From Dactylis glomerata (taxonomy: Eukaryota > Streptophyta > Magnoliopsida > Poales > Poaceae), in assembly GCA_007115705.1 (NCBI GenBank), contig QXEO01000413.1:1364001-1428000 (forward strand): a DNA stretch of 64,000 nt. The letters run 5' to 3'. How positions within the stretch are numbered: position 1 is the first letter of the stretch; the number at the start of each line of letters is the position of its first letter. The translations under genes and the position numbers were made by a program. Below are positions 1-9,819 of this stretch, one piece after another. The notes below the pieces were generated by a model. It was not told the origin of the DNA. It saw nothing but the letters and a program-made list of their open reading frames with translations, and ran no database searches.

Positions 1-418
1 CTCAAGTTTGGGTGGTGTTCTGGTTTGAAATTTGGGTAAATCTTTGTTGGTTGAGTTAGTCCATAACTTGGTTAAGCTCAACTTACTGGCCAAACATGAA
101 GGTGAGAAGTAGATAGCTTAATCTAAGGGCTCAAAGTGGTGTAGTCATTAACAGTTTCTAGATCATATTAACTTTATCTCTTTCTTACCTATTTTTATTT
201 CTGGTTCTTTTGGTTCTTACAATCTTTCTCAATTGATTCTGTTGGTTCACTTAGGATTATCTAACCAATGCTCAAACAAAAATAACACACATAAAATCAT
301 AGAATACAAATAAAAGAAAATACAGGTATGCATAAAATAATGAATAAAAAGTTTTATTTGGGTCCAAAATTTGGCACTTTATTTAATAGAGTTGGATTAC
401 AATTTCTGAGTTGTTACA
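1..418 (-). repeat. Partial 3' LTR of Gypsy-1
   Basis: Matches 9402-9819 base for base apart from two substitutions, and ends in the same TTGTTACA. The remaining roughly 3.16 kb of this LTR lies left of the window. Confidence 0.93.
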
Positions 419-434
419 ATCTTCCCCCCTTAAA
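419..434 (-). other. Polypurine tract of Gypsy-1
   Basis: Read on the minus strand this is TAAGGGGGGAAGAT directly abutting the LTR start TGTAACAACTC. It is the expected primer for plus-strand DNA synthesis. The same tract precedes the 3' LTR of Gypsy-2. Confidence 0.88.
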
Positions 435-461
435 AAGAATCTCGTCCCCGAGATTCACTAA

Positions 462-3400
462 TTAAGAACTGAAAAGATTGGGAAACTCTTTCTGGAGGTA
501 ATCTTCTCGTTCCCAAGTGGCTTCCTCTTCGGTGTGATTATTCCACTGTACTTTCAGAAATTTGATGCTTCGGGTTGGAGTGGTTCTATAAGCTTCCTCG
601 AGGATACGAATAGGCATTTCACGGTAGGTCAAATCCTTGTTGATGTCCACCGAACGGTGATCAATATTCTTGAAAATTTCTGGCTTCTCCGGCACTTCCA
701 GACATTTCCGAAGTAGGGACACGTGAAAGACATCGTGTACTTCAGACAATTCCGGGGGCATTTCCAACTGATAAGACACTTCTCCGCGGCGGTCTAGTAT
801 CTTGAAGGGTCCAATATATCTGGGTGCAAGCTTTCCTTTTACTTGGAATCTTTGCATTCCCTTAAGGGGTGATACTCTGAGATAAACAAAATCTCCACCT
901 TTGAAAGTTAATTCTCTCCGTCTTTTGTCGGCATAACTCTTTTGTCTTGACTGGGCTGCCTTGAGATATTCACGAATCATGCGAACTTTTTCCTCGGCTT
1001 CTTGCAAAATATCTGGTCCAAAAATCTGACTGTCTCCGGTTTCTGACCAATTCAAAGGGGTACGACACTTTCGTCCATACAAAGCTTCAAATGGGGCCAT
1101 TTGCAAGCTTGCTTGATAACTGTTGTTGTAGGAAAACTCCGCGAAAGGCAGACAATCTTCCCACTTAGCTCCATAAGCTAGAACACAGGCTCTCAACATA
1201 TCTTCAAGTATTTGATTCACTCTCTCAGTCTGTCCATCAGTCTGAGGGTGGTAAGCGGTGCTGAAGGCTAACTTGGTTCCCAAAGCTTGATGCAAACTTT
1301 TCCAAAATCTCGAGGTGAATTGGGTTCCTTGATCGGAAACTATGGTTTTAGGGATTCCATGCAAACTAACAATTCTGGATAGATACAGATCTGCTAGCTG
1401 ATCTGAGCGATGAGTGGTCTTGACAGGAATAAAGTGGGCAACTTTGGTCAGTCTATCCACAATGACCCAGATAGAGTCATTCCCACGGCTAGACCTTGGA
1501 AATCCCGTGATGAAATCCATTCCAACAGATTCCCACTTCCATTCCGGAACTTGCAAGGGTTGCAGCAAACCAGCAGGACGTTGATGTTCAGCCTTGACTC
1601 TTTGGCAAATATCACACTTGGATATAAACGATGCAATCTCACGCTTCATTCCATGCCACCAAAATTGTTCCTTCAAATCTTGGTACATCTTTGTTCCACC
1701 GGGATGGATGGAGTAAGGTGTCTCATGAGCTTCTTTCATAATTACTTCCATCAATTCTGAATCAGCCGGCACACAAATACGTCCTTTATACCAAAGAACT
1801 CCTTGATCATCTTCCTCAAATCCTGGCACCTTGCCGGAACCAATTCTACGCTTGATTCCGTCAATACTCTCATTTCCCTTCTGGGCTTCTTTGATTTGGC
1901 TCATCAAGGTGGGTTGAAACTCAAGGTTGGCTAAGAATCCTCGACTGACTAGTTCCAATCCAAATTTTTCAAACTCTTGGTGCAACATAGGTTGCTCCTC
2001 TTTGATCGCCATATTCAACGAGCACGGCTTCCTACTCAATGCATCGGCCACTACATTGGCCTTACCGGGGTGGTAATGAATTTCCAGATCGTAATCCTTG
2101 ATCAACTCTATCCATCTTCTTTGCCTCATGTTCAACTCCTTCTGGGTGAAAATATACTTCAAACTCTTGTGGTCAGAGTAGATCTCACAACGGTTGCCCA
2201 TCAGATAATGCCTCCAAGTCTTCAAAGCTAGGACCACGGCTGCTAACTCTAGATCATGGGTTGGATAATTTTCTTCATGAGGTCTAAGCTGCCGGGAGAG
2301 GTAAGCTATGACCTTGCCTTCTTGCATCAATACGCAACCAAGTCCAAGTTTGGAAGCGTCGCAGTAGACATCAAATTTTTTGGTGATATCGGGCATGGTT
2401 AGGACAGGGGCGGTCACCAATCGCTTCTTGAGCTCTTGAAAACTCTCTTCACACTTAGGGGTCCATTCAAACTTCTTGTCCTTCTTCAACAATTGAGTCA
2501 TTGGCCGGGCAATGCTGGAAAATCCTTCAACAAATTTGCGGTAATAACCCGCTAATCCGAGAAAACCTCTAACTTCCGTCTGAGTGGTAGGGGCTTCCCA
2601 TTCCATGACGGATTTGATCTTCTTGGGGTCTACCGATATTCCTCCTGCTGATAGCACATGGCCTAAGAATCCAACCTCCTTCAACCAGAACTCACATTTA
2701 CTAAACTTGGCATACAGCTGATGCTCCCTTAAGGTTTCTAGAATTAATCTCAAATGGGTTGCATGCTCTTCTTCGGATTTGGAGTAGATAAGAATGTCAT
2801 CAATGAAGACAACAACAAACTTATCCAAGAACTCCATAAAAACCTTATTCATGAGATTCATGAAATAAGCAGGGGCATTGGTTAATCCAAATGACATCAC
2901 GGTGTACTCATACAATCCGTATCGGGCAGTGAAGGCTGTTTTGGGGATATCCGTTGCACGGATCTTCAGTTGGTGGTATCCAGTTCTAAGATCTATCTTT
3001 GAGAATACTCTGGCTCCAGTCAATTGGTCAAACAAATCTTCGATCTTCGGGAGAGGGTACTTGTTCTTGATGGTCACATCGTTAAGCTTGCGATAATCAG
3101 TGCACAGTCGGCTAGAACCGTCACTTTTATCCACAAACAGAACGGGTGATCTCCAAGCAGAAGAACTTGGCTGAATCAATCCTTTGCTCAAGAGGTCATC
3201 CAACTGCTTCTTCAACTCAACTAGTTCCGCTGGGTTCATGCGATAGGGTCGTTGGGCTATTGATCCAGTTCCGGGAATAAGCTCAATGATAAACTCAATA
3301 TCCCGATCCGGTGGCATTCCGGGTAGCTCGTCGGGAAAGACATCCGGGTATTCACAGACGATGGGGACTTGCTCCAAAGTCGGTCCTGAGATACTCTTAT

Positions 3401-4967
3401 GACATCTGGGAATTGGAATGGGTTTGACGGACACATGCTTCACGAAAACTCCATGACTACTCCTCATGGTGATGGTCTTTTGGGCACAATCTATAATTCC
3501 TTGGTGTTGGGACATCCAATCCATACCTAAGACTACTTCCAATCCTTTGGTTCCTAACACAATCAAATTGGCTAGGAATGAGATCCCATGGATTTCTATG
3601 GGCACTGCCAAACAGGTACAACTGGCTTTGGTTACTGACCCGGGAATTTGCACAGACATGACATCTTTCAAGGGTGTGGGTTGAAGTCCACTTTTATCAA
3701 CGAATAATTGGGTAACAAATGAGTGTGAAGCTCCAGAATCGAACAGAACTCTTGCAAGAACTGAGTTAACAGGGAACATACCAAGCACAACGTCGGTTGC
3801 TTCCTGAGCTTCTTCAACATTCATGTGGTTCAGACGGCCTTGAGAGCGAGGCTGGTTCCTTGGGGGATAGTTCTTGCCATTTCCCACACGACGCTGTTGC
3901 TGAACAGGGGCAGTGGTCTTGGATGCATCATTCAGCTTCTTGGGGCACTCATTGGAGTAGTGCCCTTTGAGTCCACACTCATAACAGGTAACACCAGACT
4001 TGTCACCCGGCTTGGGTAACACAGGGGCGCCATTTGGCCTTGGAGTATTGGTGTTGAAGTTGTTGCCACTAGGTCTTAGGGGTGCACGGTTGAAGTTGTT
4101 GCCGGGCGGGCGGTTGGGATAGTTGGGACGCGGAGCAGGTGCAGACGGCCTCATTGGTCTAGGGGAGAAACCCATAGGTGCATTTCCCCTTGGCTTCTGC
4201 GAGTTGCTCGAGTTGCCTTGATACATCATACGGCGCTTGCGGTTCTCGGTAGCTTGCTTGAGTTTGCCTTCCATCTGAATGGCAGAGTCAACCAATGACT
4301 CCAGGTCGGCAAAGTGAATGCTGACCAAGACACATTGCATCTCATCATGAAGTCCATCCAGGAACCTTTCTTGCTTCTTCTCCGTGGTGTTGGTGTCATC
4401 TGGGGCATACCTAGACAAGGTAAGGAACTTGTCACGGTAATCCACCACAGACATGGAACCTTGCTTCAGATTTCTGAACTCATCTCTCATCCTTTTCACC
4501 AATCCCATAGGAACATGGGCTTTGCTAAACTTGCGCTTGAACTCCTCCCATGGCATCACATACCCTGGGGCTTGCATTGCACGGGTGCTGTCCCACCAAG
4601 CTCTCGCTGCTCCAGCAAGATAGTGGGTGGTGTACAAAACCTTCTCATTTTCACCAACTTCGGCGACTCCCAAATTGTTTTCCATAGTGCGAAGCCAATC
4701 ATCGGCATCTAAGGGCTCTTCAGACTTAGTGAATATAGGAGGGTTGGTGTTTTGGAAACTCCTTAACTTGGATCGGTGCTCTCCATTGCCATGGTTTTCT
4801 CCTTCACCATTGCCATTGCCATTGTTGTGGTTCATTGCCATCTGGGTTAGTTGCTGAAGAGTGGCCAAGTTGGCTTGGCGCTCAGCTCGGGCTGCTTCCC
4901 GGTCTTCCATGATCAACCTTAGCAATTTGGCCATTTCTGGGTTCGGGGGTGGGGGTGCTCGCGGCAT
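462..4967 (-). CDS. Gypsy gag-pol polyprotein, intact
   Basis: A single open frame of about 1,500 codons. The likely start is the ATG at 4967, which sits directly after a consensus 3' splice site; the frame stays open a little further upstream but without an ATG. Domains in order: retrotransposon gag near residues 85-230; zinc knuckle C-x2-C-x4-H-x4-C near 325-340 after a Pro/Asn-rich linker; aspartic protease motif DSGASHSF near 410; reverse transcriptase with FIDD active site near 720; RNase H (YCDAS near 865, SDHKSL after it); integrase zinc finger and D,D,E core (GMDF, SDQG, TERVNQ near 1150-1250); and a C-terminal chromodomain-like segment with W and EEATWE motifs over the last 50 residues. 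The chromodomain may direct integration to chromatin marks. No stop or frameshift interrupts it, unlike Gypsy-2. Confidence 0.95.
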   Translation of the reverse strand: MPRAPPPPNPEMAKLLRLIMEDREAARAERQANLATLQQLTQMAMNHNNGNGNGEGENHGNGEHRSKLRSFQNTNPPIFTKSEEPLDADDWLRTMENNLGVAEVGENEKVLYTTHYLAGAARAWWDSTRAMQAPGYVMPWEEFKRKFSKAHVPMGLVKRMRDEFRNLKQGSMSVVDYRDKFLTLSRYAPDDTNTTEKKQERFLDGLHDEMQCVLVSIHFADLESLVDSAIQMEGKLKQATENRKRRMMYQGNSSNSQKPRGNAPMGFSPRPMRPSAPAPRPNYPNRPPGNNFNRAPLRPSGNNFNTNTPRPNGAPVLPKPGDKSGVTCYECGLKGHYSNECPKKLNDASKTTAPVQQQRRVGNGKNYPPRNQPRSQGRLNHMNVEEAQEATDVVLGMFPVNSVLARVLFDSGASHSFVTQLFVDKSGLQPTPLKDVMSVQIPGSVTKASCTCLAVPIEIHGISFLANLIVLGTKGLEVVLGMDWMSQHQGIIDCAQKTITMRSSHGVFVKHVSVKPIPIPRCHKSISGPTLEQVPIVCEYPDVFPDELPGMPPDRDIEFIIELIPGTGSIAQRPYRMNPAELVELKKQLDDLLSKGLIQPSSSAWRSPVLFVDKSDGSSRLCTDYRKLNDVTIKNKYPLPKIEDLFDQLTGARVFSKIDLRTGYHQLKIRATDIPKTAFTARYGLYEYTVMSFGLTNAPAYFMNLMNKVFMEFLDKFVVVFIDDILIYSKSEEEHATHLRLILETLREHQLYAKFSKCEFWLKEVGFLGHVLSAGGISVDPKKIKSVMEWEAPTTQTEVRGFLGLAGYYRKFVEGFSSIARPMTQLLKKDKKFEWTPKCEESFQELKKRLVTAPVLTMPDITKKFDVYCDASKLGLGCVLMQEGKVIAYLSRQLRPHEENYPTHDLELAAVVLALKTWRHYLMGNRCEIYSDHKSLKYIFTQKELNMRQRRWIELIKDYDLEIHYHPGKANVVADALSRKPCSLNMAIKEEQPMLHQEFEKFGLELVSRGFLANLEFQPTLMSQIKEAQKGNESIDGIKRRIGSGKVPGFEEDDQGVLWYKGRICVPADSELMEVIMKEAHETPYSIHPGGTKMYQDLKEQFWWHGMKREIASFISKCDICQRVKAEHQRPAGLLQPLQVPEWKWESVGMDFITGFPRSSRGNDSIWVIVDRLTKVAHFIPVKTTHRSDQLADLYLSRIVSLHGIPKTIVSDQGTQFTSRFWKSLHQALGTKLAFSTAYHPQTDGQTERVNQILEDMLRACVLAYGAKWEDCLPFAEFSYNNSYQASLQMAPFEALYGRKCRTPLNWSETGDSQIFGPDILQEAEEKVRMIREYLKAAQSRQKSYADKRRRELTFKGGDFVYLRVSPLKGMQRFQVKGKLAPRYIGPFKILDRRGEVSYQLEMPPELSEVHDVFHVSLLRKCLEVPEKPEIFKNIDHRSVDINKDLTYREMPIRILEEAYRTTPTRSIKFLKVQWNNHTEEEATWEREDYLQKEFPNLFSS

Positions 4968-4999
4968 CTGAAGATAAGGTGTGTAAGACAAGAGGGAAA
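4968..4999 (-). other. Putative 3' splice site just before gag ATG
   Basis: On the minus strand a pyrimidine-rich stretch ends in CTTATCTTCAG followed at once by the gag ATG. Gypsy-2 keeps the same bases at 44002 onward. It would pair with the donor at 8583-8591. Confidence 0.5.
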
Positions 5000-5243
5000 A
5001 GCTAATTTGCTAAGATTTAAAGGTACATGGATGATGCAATTTTGTTTTACTAAGGCCTTAAAGGCCAAATTCAAATTTCATTCATCACTCATCAAACATA
5101 TCATACACACGAGTTCACACATTACAAATGGTTTACATCAAACCATTGCGACTCATCTACTAGAGAGGGGGATACAACTCACACCTACACGAAGTGAAAG
5201 AATAAAGTGGAACTCATAACTAGATAACACGTGGATCTCGAGT

Positions 5244-6026
5244 CTAAACAGCGGGATCCCCGGGGTCTTCCTCCTCGTCACTCACAATGAATCCATTGTG
5301 CCCATCATCTTCCGGATCATCGAGGTCCTCCATGAAGTCATCCTCATCACTAATGAGGGCATTATCCTCCTTGCGGAGATCAATGCCTTCCTCCTCACCA
5401 AGGTGATCCTCAAGACTCTCAATGTACTCAGTCAACTCCGCCACATTGGCCTTCAACTCCTCCAGGTCCTGTTCCTTCTCATCGCGCTGGCGACGAAGGC
5501 TCTTGCGCTCCTTAGCAAGAATCCTGATAGTGCTCCTCGCCTCCACCAGGGCGAAGTGCTCAAGGTTGGCCTTGGTACGTGCACGATCGGCCTCCTGCTG
5601 AGTGGAGTACAGCAAGAAGTCCATGTGATCGATGTAGGTACTCGGCTCATTCTGCCCGGGCATGTTTGCGGGACGTCCATCCGCATCACGCCGAGCAAAG
5701 TCCCTGAAGCGTCCTCCCTGGACCTCCTCAACATGCAGTCCGCACAAGCGGGCGTGCATCTCCTGCATCGCTCGGACCAAACCATCGGCCCAAGTGTTCT
5801 CCACAAGCTCAAACTTGATCCTTGGAGAACCCAACATCCCCTTCTTGCCACGGCAACTAGCTCGGATGAGCCACCGCAGCTCTCCATCCGGGTGCTCATT
5901 GAGCACGGCTCCCTTGAACTCCGGGTACAAACGGTTCAGGAACAAGGTCAAGGTGGTGAGGTCGCGCTCGAAACAGAGGCTGCCACCATGGCCCAACTGG
6001 TACTGCTCGGTGAATACCGGGGCCAT
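5244..6026 (-). CDS. Extra ORF between primer site and gag, coiled-coil with acidic tail
   Basis: A 260-residue protein lying upstream of gag on the same strand. I do not recognise a catalytic family. Visible parts: an N-terminal globular-looking region (about 1-130) with conserved Trp, Cys and His residues; a Lys/Arg/Glu-rich heptad-like segment (about 155-215) likely to form a coiled coil; and a strongly acidic tail (about 215-260). Its ATG follows a TGTAG splice-acceptor-like sequence. Gypsy-2 carries the same ORF at identical length (783 bases), with mostly conservative changes and one nonsense codon. That conservation argues for a real product, perhaps a nucleic-acid-binding or assembly accessory protein. 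Additional ORFs ahead of gag are known in some plant Gypsy groups such as Ogre; homology to those is not shown here. Confidence 0.7.
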   Translation of the reverse strand: MAPVFTEQYQLGHGGSLCFERDLTTLTLFLNRLYPEFKGAVLNEHPDGELRWLIRASCRGKKGMLGSPRIKFELVENTWADGLVRAMQEMHARLCGLHVEEVQGGRFRDFARRDADGRPANMPGQNEPSTYIDHMDFLLYSTQQEADRARTKANLEHFALVEARSTIRILAKERKSLRRQRDEKEQDLEELKANVAELTEYIESLEDHLGEEEGIDLRKEDNALISDEDDFMEDLDDPEDDGHNGFIVSDEEEDPGDPAV

Positions 6027-6034
6027 CTACAAAA
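6027..6034 (-). other. Putative 3' splice site just before the extra ORF
   Basis: Minus strand reads TTTTGTAG followed immediately by the ORF's ATG. Gypsy-2 has TGTTGTAG then ATG at the same place (45060 onward). Confidence 0.45.
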
Positions 6035-6224
6035 TTTTAAATTAGTTCAAGTTAGTGATCAACTCAAGTGTGCAAAATTTTAAGTAGGCAAAAACTGAAG
6101 TATGTATAAATTTTGCAACTAGAGAGGAAAGACTAAGCAATTTTTGCAACCGTTCTTGTATCTTTCTTTTTCCAAGTTTTTAATTAACGCCCATTCTAAC
6201 TAAGGTCTCCTATGGTCAGCCTAG

Positions 6225-6236
6225 GCTCTGATACCA
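6225..6236 (-). other. Primer-binding site, tRNA-iMet type
   Basis: Minus strand TGGTATCAGAGC, the usual plant initiator-Met primer site, three bases from the LTR end. Confidence 0.93.
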
Positions 6237-8582
6237 ACTTGTGACGACCTCAAATTTGATGCAAATTTGAAGTGCCCGTTATGTATTCCACCGCAATCCC
6301 AGAACCGTTGTTGCGATATACATAACGTAGTTGGTACTCAGTTCCATAGACATTACAATACGAAGGTTCAAATACAATGGCCATATAGACCAAGTCATAT
6401 TACAACACAATATAGCAGCGGAAATAACGTCTTCGGCCCATGCCTTCTCCCTACAGGCAAATGGCGACTCACGGAGACGAGCTTAGTTCTGGTACTCTTC
6501 TTCATACCCTTCCTCCTGGTATTCCTCCCCATAGTCTGGCCAAGTTGATAGCCAGGGACACAGCCGTGAGTACATTGGATGCACTCGCAAACCATCTTAT
6601 AATTGAGATGATGAAGTAGATATGCAAGGTTTGGTATAGTGGACTAAGCACTAAGTTGGTTTGCAAAAGCTAGTTTTATTTCCCAAGAATGCTCATTGGT
6701 AGAAAAGAGGTTTAGTTCTCTAAGTTCATTCTAAGGAGGAACTTCAAGTGTGGCAAGATCATGGTCAAGTCAAGTCAATTCAAATTCATGTCATTCACCA
6801 AGTTACCCTTGTTATTTTTATTCTTGACAAAAGCCAGGTAGAGTTTGCCAACCGTCCATGACCGAGGACTCGGCTATTCGAATAGTTTGAAAACCTCTGC
6901 AGAGGGGTACACTTTACCCACAAGATTCGATACATCTGCCGGGAGAAATCCACGGTTCGCCATACACAAAGGTATGCGGGGTTCAGATAATCAAACAAAA
7001 CCTTTCACTTGCTCATCCTAGTATAGGATCCTTCCCTAGAGCCCGGGATACGGAACCCCGCTCCGGCGCCTCTAGTTCTGCCCATCCCGGGTACCGGGTT
7101 AGTGGAATCCACCTGGTCAAGAAGTATCCGCCCGTGGAGTCCTTCCATGAAGATTTGATGCAAGACCTCCCATACTAAGATAAACAAGCTACGGATTAAG
7201 CCCCTTCCCATATAGGGGTAAAGTGGTTGTACGGTATAATTGGCACCCATGTACATCACTCGTTGTCAATTGAGAAATACATTTCATAGTTCTTAGTCAA
7301 GATTATTTTCTTTCATAAAGCCATCATATAGGAGCAATCTCCCATTTCAAGTTTCCAGTTCAAGTCACCCTTTTCAAATGGGGTTCCTCCAGAGATAGCA
7401 TCAACTTTTATTAGCGACTAAGCAACTACATGGAGTGATAGTACTACTAACTAGGGTTGGATAAACTCAGCTTGATGCTCTTGATAATCAAGACATCCAT
7501 ACACTTCTATCATTCTACTCTAGCAATTCAATCATGCAATTTACTTAAAACAAGTAGAATGCAATATTAAAACTAGGCATGGGGAGTATGAGTCAAAAGA
7601 TGGCTTGCCTTGGTTGGCAAAGTGTCCGGGGTTTTCTTCTTCTTCTTGATAATAATAATCCCCTCCAATATCCTCCTCGGCAACACTAGCGTCTAATAAC
7701 GAATAAACACAAAGCACACCATCACTTCACCAAGCTAACAACACACCAAGCACACATCTTTGTTTGCTAACCAAAGCATTCATGGTGCATTTTTATGAGG
7801 TTGGATTGTAAGTCTTTCTTCTAAGTTTTCTTCAAGTGTGCAAGCTAGATTCTTTACTAAGTAGCATAAGTGGTTCACTTGTGCAGCATTGGTGTTGATT
7901 TAGGGTTACTAAGACAAGTTTAAGTGGGATGGGTCCACTAAGTGAATTGGTAATGAGGGCAATTAATTCTAAGTGTGCACTAGTGATCTATCATTTTATG
8001 CTAACAAATAGATTTGGGTTAGGGTCTAAATGGTCACACTAAGATGGTTTGGGGTAGATTAGTGTTGACTAACAGTAAGAGGGGTTATTAGTGAGTTCAC
8101 ACTTTTATTTTCATGATTTTTGATAGCTTAAATAATTTTCTAGAAATCATTCATTATTAAACAAGCTATGAACACACTATTCATAACCATTTTAATTCCT
8201 AACTTAATTGGAATTCTAACCAGTACTATTGGATAGAGTATTTTATAAGCTTTCCAATGAATACTTATTTGCTAGATTTGGATTTGTAAAACTCTAGGAA
8301 TTAAGGTTTGAAAATAGCATCTGAAACAGATTTGAAATAAATAGAAAGGGCGGGAATTTAATTAAAAATGAATCGGACCGAAACTTCATTAGTTGGGCCT
8401 AGTCTAAACGAAACCTGAACGGGCCTGGCCCAGAAAACGATTCGCTCGGCTGGGAAAAAATATCAAACGGGCCTGACAGGTGGGACCTACTGGTCAGACC
8501 TAATTACAAACCCGAATCGGTACGCTAGCGTCGGATCGAGATCTAACGGCGCAGGTTCATCGTCTTCCTCAGCACGGCGGGG

Positions 8583-8591
8583 GCTCACCTG
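8583..8591 (-). other. Putative 5' splice donor in Gypsy-1 LTR
   Basis: Minus strand CAGGTGAGC, a full consensus donor about 270 bases downstream of the TATA box. Both LTRs of Gypsy-2 keep it (38199-38207 and 47615-47623) at the same distance from their TATA boxes. Confidence 0.5.
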
Positions 8592-8855
8592 CGAGCAGTG
8601 ACGAGCGTTCGACGGCGAGGGCGAGGCGTAGGGGAAGCAGAGCTCGTCGGCGACGTGCGGGATCGGCGGCGGTGCTCCTCCTCTTCCGATTCCCTGCAGC
8701 CGCTGGCCTCCAGGTGGTCGGACGCGGCGGCGCTCCGCTCGTCCAGTGCTGCTCCGGCGAGGCTGGCGATGGCGAACTAGGGCAAGCGGGGCTAAGCGAC
8801 GATGTCTGGGAGGTAGAGGGGAGTGAGGTGAGTTGATTCGTTTGATCAGAGGGGC

Positions 8856-8863
8856 TTTATATA
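8856..8863 (-). promoter_or_regulatory. TATA box of Gypsy-1 5' LTR
   Basis: Minus strand TATATAAA in a GC-rich setting. Gypsy-2 LTRs carry TATAAAAG at the equivalent site. Confidence 0.65.
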
Positions 8864-9819
8864 GGCCGGAGCGACGGGGACAAGCTCGGCCAGAAGCTCG
8901 TCTGCACGGGGGCCCTGGCGGCGTTTGCTGCGTTCTCCGGTCACGGCGGCCATGCTCGTGTGCTGGGGGGTTGCTGGGTCGGCCGCGGGGTGCTGTGGGT
9001 CTCCTCTGGCGCCTCCAAGCTGGTCGGCATCGCGCGGGGCAGAAGGTTACTAGGAGGGGGCCCTGGGTGCAAACCTCGCCGTCCCTCCGCTTCTCCTGGC
9101 TTGGGTCGGGGTTGGGGGAGCTGGAATCGATCGAGGGGAGGCCAGAGAGCATGGCTACAGCACTTGGTCGAGCTAGAACAGTGCTGCACCAGTGAAGTTG
9201 ATCTCACTCGATTTGCTTCTGCTAGTGCTCGATGAAATGCCCGCAAGAACTCAAAATTTGATTTTTCAAATTTTTCCACTTTGGGTGCTCATCATATTGG
9301 ATAAGATACCCAGGCATATTTTTGTTACAGTGAAAGGTTGAGTTTTGCAAAAATTCATATTTCAAATTTGATATGGTTTCTGTTTCAGGTTCAAACTTTG
9401 GCTCAAGTTTGGGTGGTGTTCTGGTTTGAAATTTGGGTAAATCTTTGTTGGTTGAGTTAGTCCATAACTTGGTTAATCTCAACTTACTGGCCAAACATGA
9501 AGGTGAGAAGTAGATTGCTTAATCTAAGGGCTCAAAGTGGTGTAGTCATTAACAGTTTCTAGATCATATTAACTTTATCTCTTTCTTACCTATTTTTATT
9601 TCTGGTTCTTTTGGTTCTTACAATCTTTCTCAATTGATTCTGTTGGTTCACTTAGGATTATCTAACCAATGCTCAAACAAAAATAACACACATAAAATCA
9701 TAGAATACAAATAAAAGAAAATACAGGTATGCATAAAATAATGAATAAAAAGTTTTATTTGGGTCCAAAATTTGGCACTTTATTTAATAGAGTTGGATTA
9801 CAATTTCTGAGTTGTTACA

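Larger units (their letters stand above)
1..9819 (-). mobile_element. Gypsy-1, Tekay/Del-like LTR retrotransposon (3' end beyond window)
   Basis: On the minus strand the order is 5' LTR (6240-9819), tRNA-iMet-type primer site, an extra ORF, gag-pol, polypurine tract, and a partial 3' LTR (1-418). The polyprotein order protease, reverse transcriptase, RNase H, integrase defines Gypsy. A chromodomain-like tail after integrase points to the Tekay/Del chromovirus lineage. The 418 bases of the 3' LTR differ from the matching part of the 5' LTR at only two sites by eye, so the insertion is very recent. The right flank is GATAG (9820-9824). The left target duplication is outside the window. All reading frames are open, so this copy may be autonomous. 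Confidence 0.93.
6240..9819 (-). repeat. 5' LTR of Gypsy-1
   Basis: Bounded by TG...CA (plus-strand TGTGACGACC...GTTGTTACA), 3,580 bp. A TATA box lies about 960 bp from the LTR start, so U3 is about 1 kb and R-U5 about 2.5 kb, unusually long. Short GC-rich open frames inside the LTR are not conserved in Gypsy-2 and are not called as genes. Confidence 0.93.

Noticed and set aside
5298..6083. 261-residue plus-strand open frame opposite the pre-gag ORF
   Set aside because: Shadow of the minus-strand ORF. The minus frame has the splice-site/ATG context, the coiled-coil pattern and the element's orientation.
6225..6236. Possible tRNA gene fragment (tRNA-iMet 3' end)
   Set aside because: Only the primer-binding complement is present; no cloverleaf or promoter boxes.
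8487..9152. 221-residue Arg/Pro-rich open frame on the minus strand of the Gypsy-1 LTR
   Set aside because: Lies in a GC-rich LTR segment; the frame is not preserved in the Gypsy-2 LTRs and the composition is low complexity.
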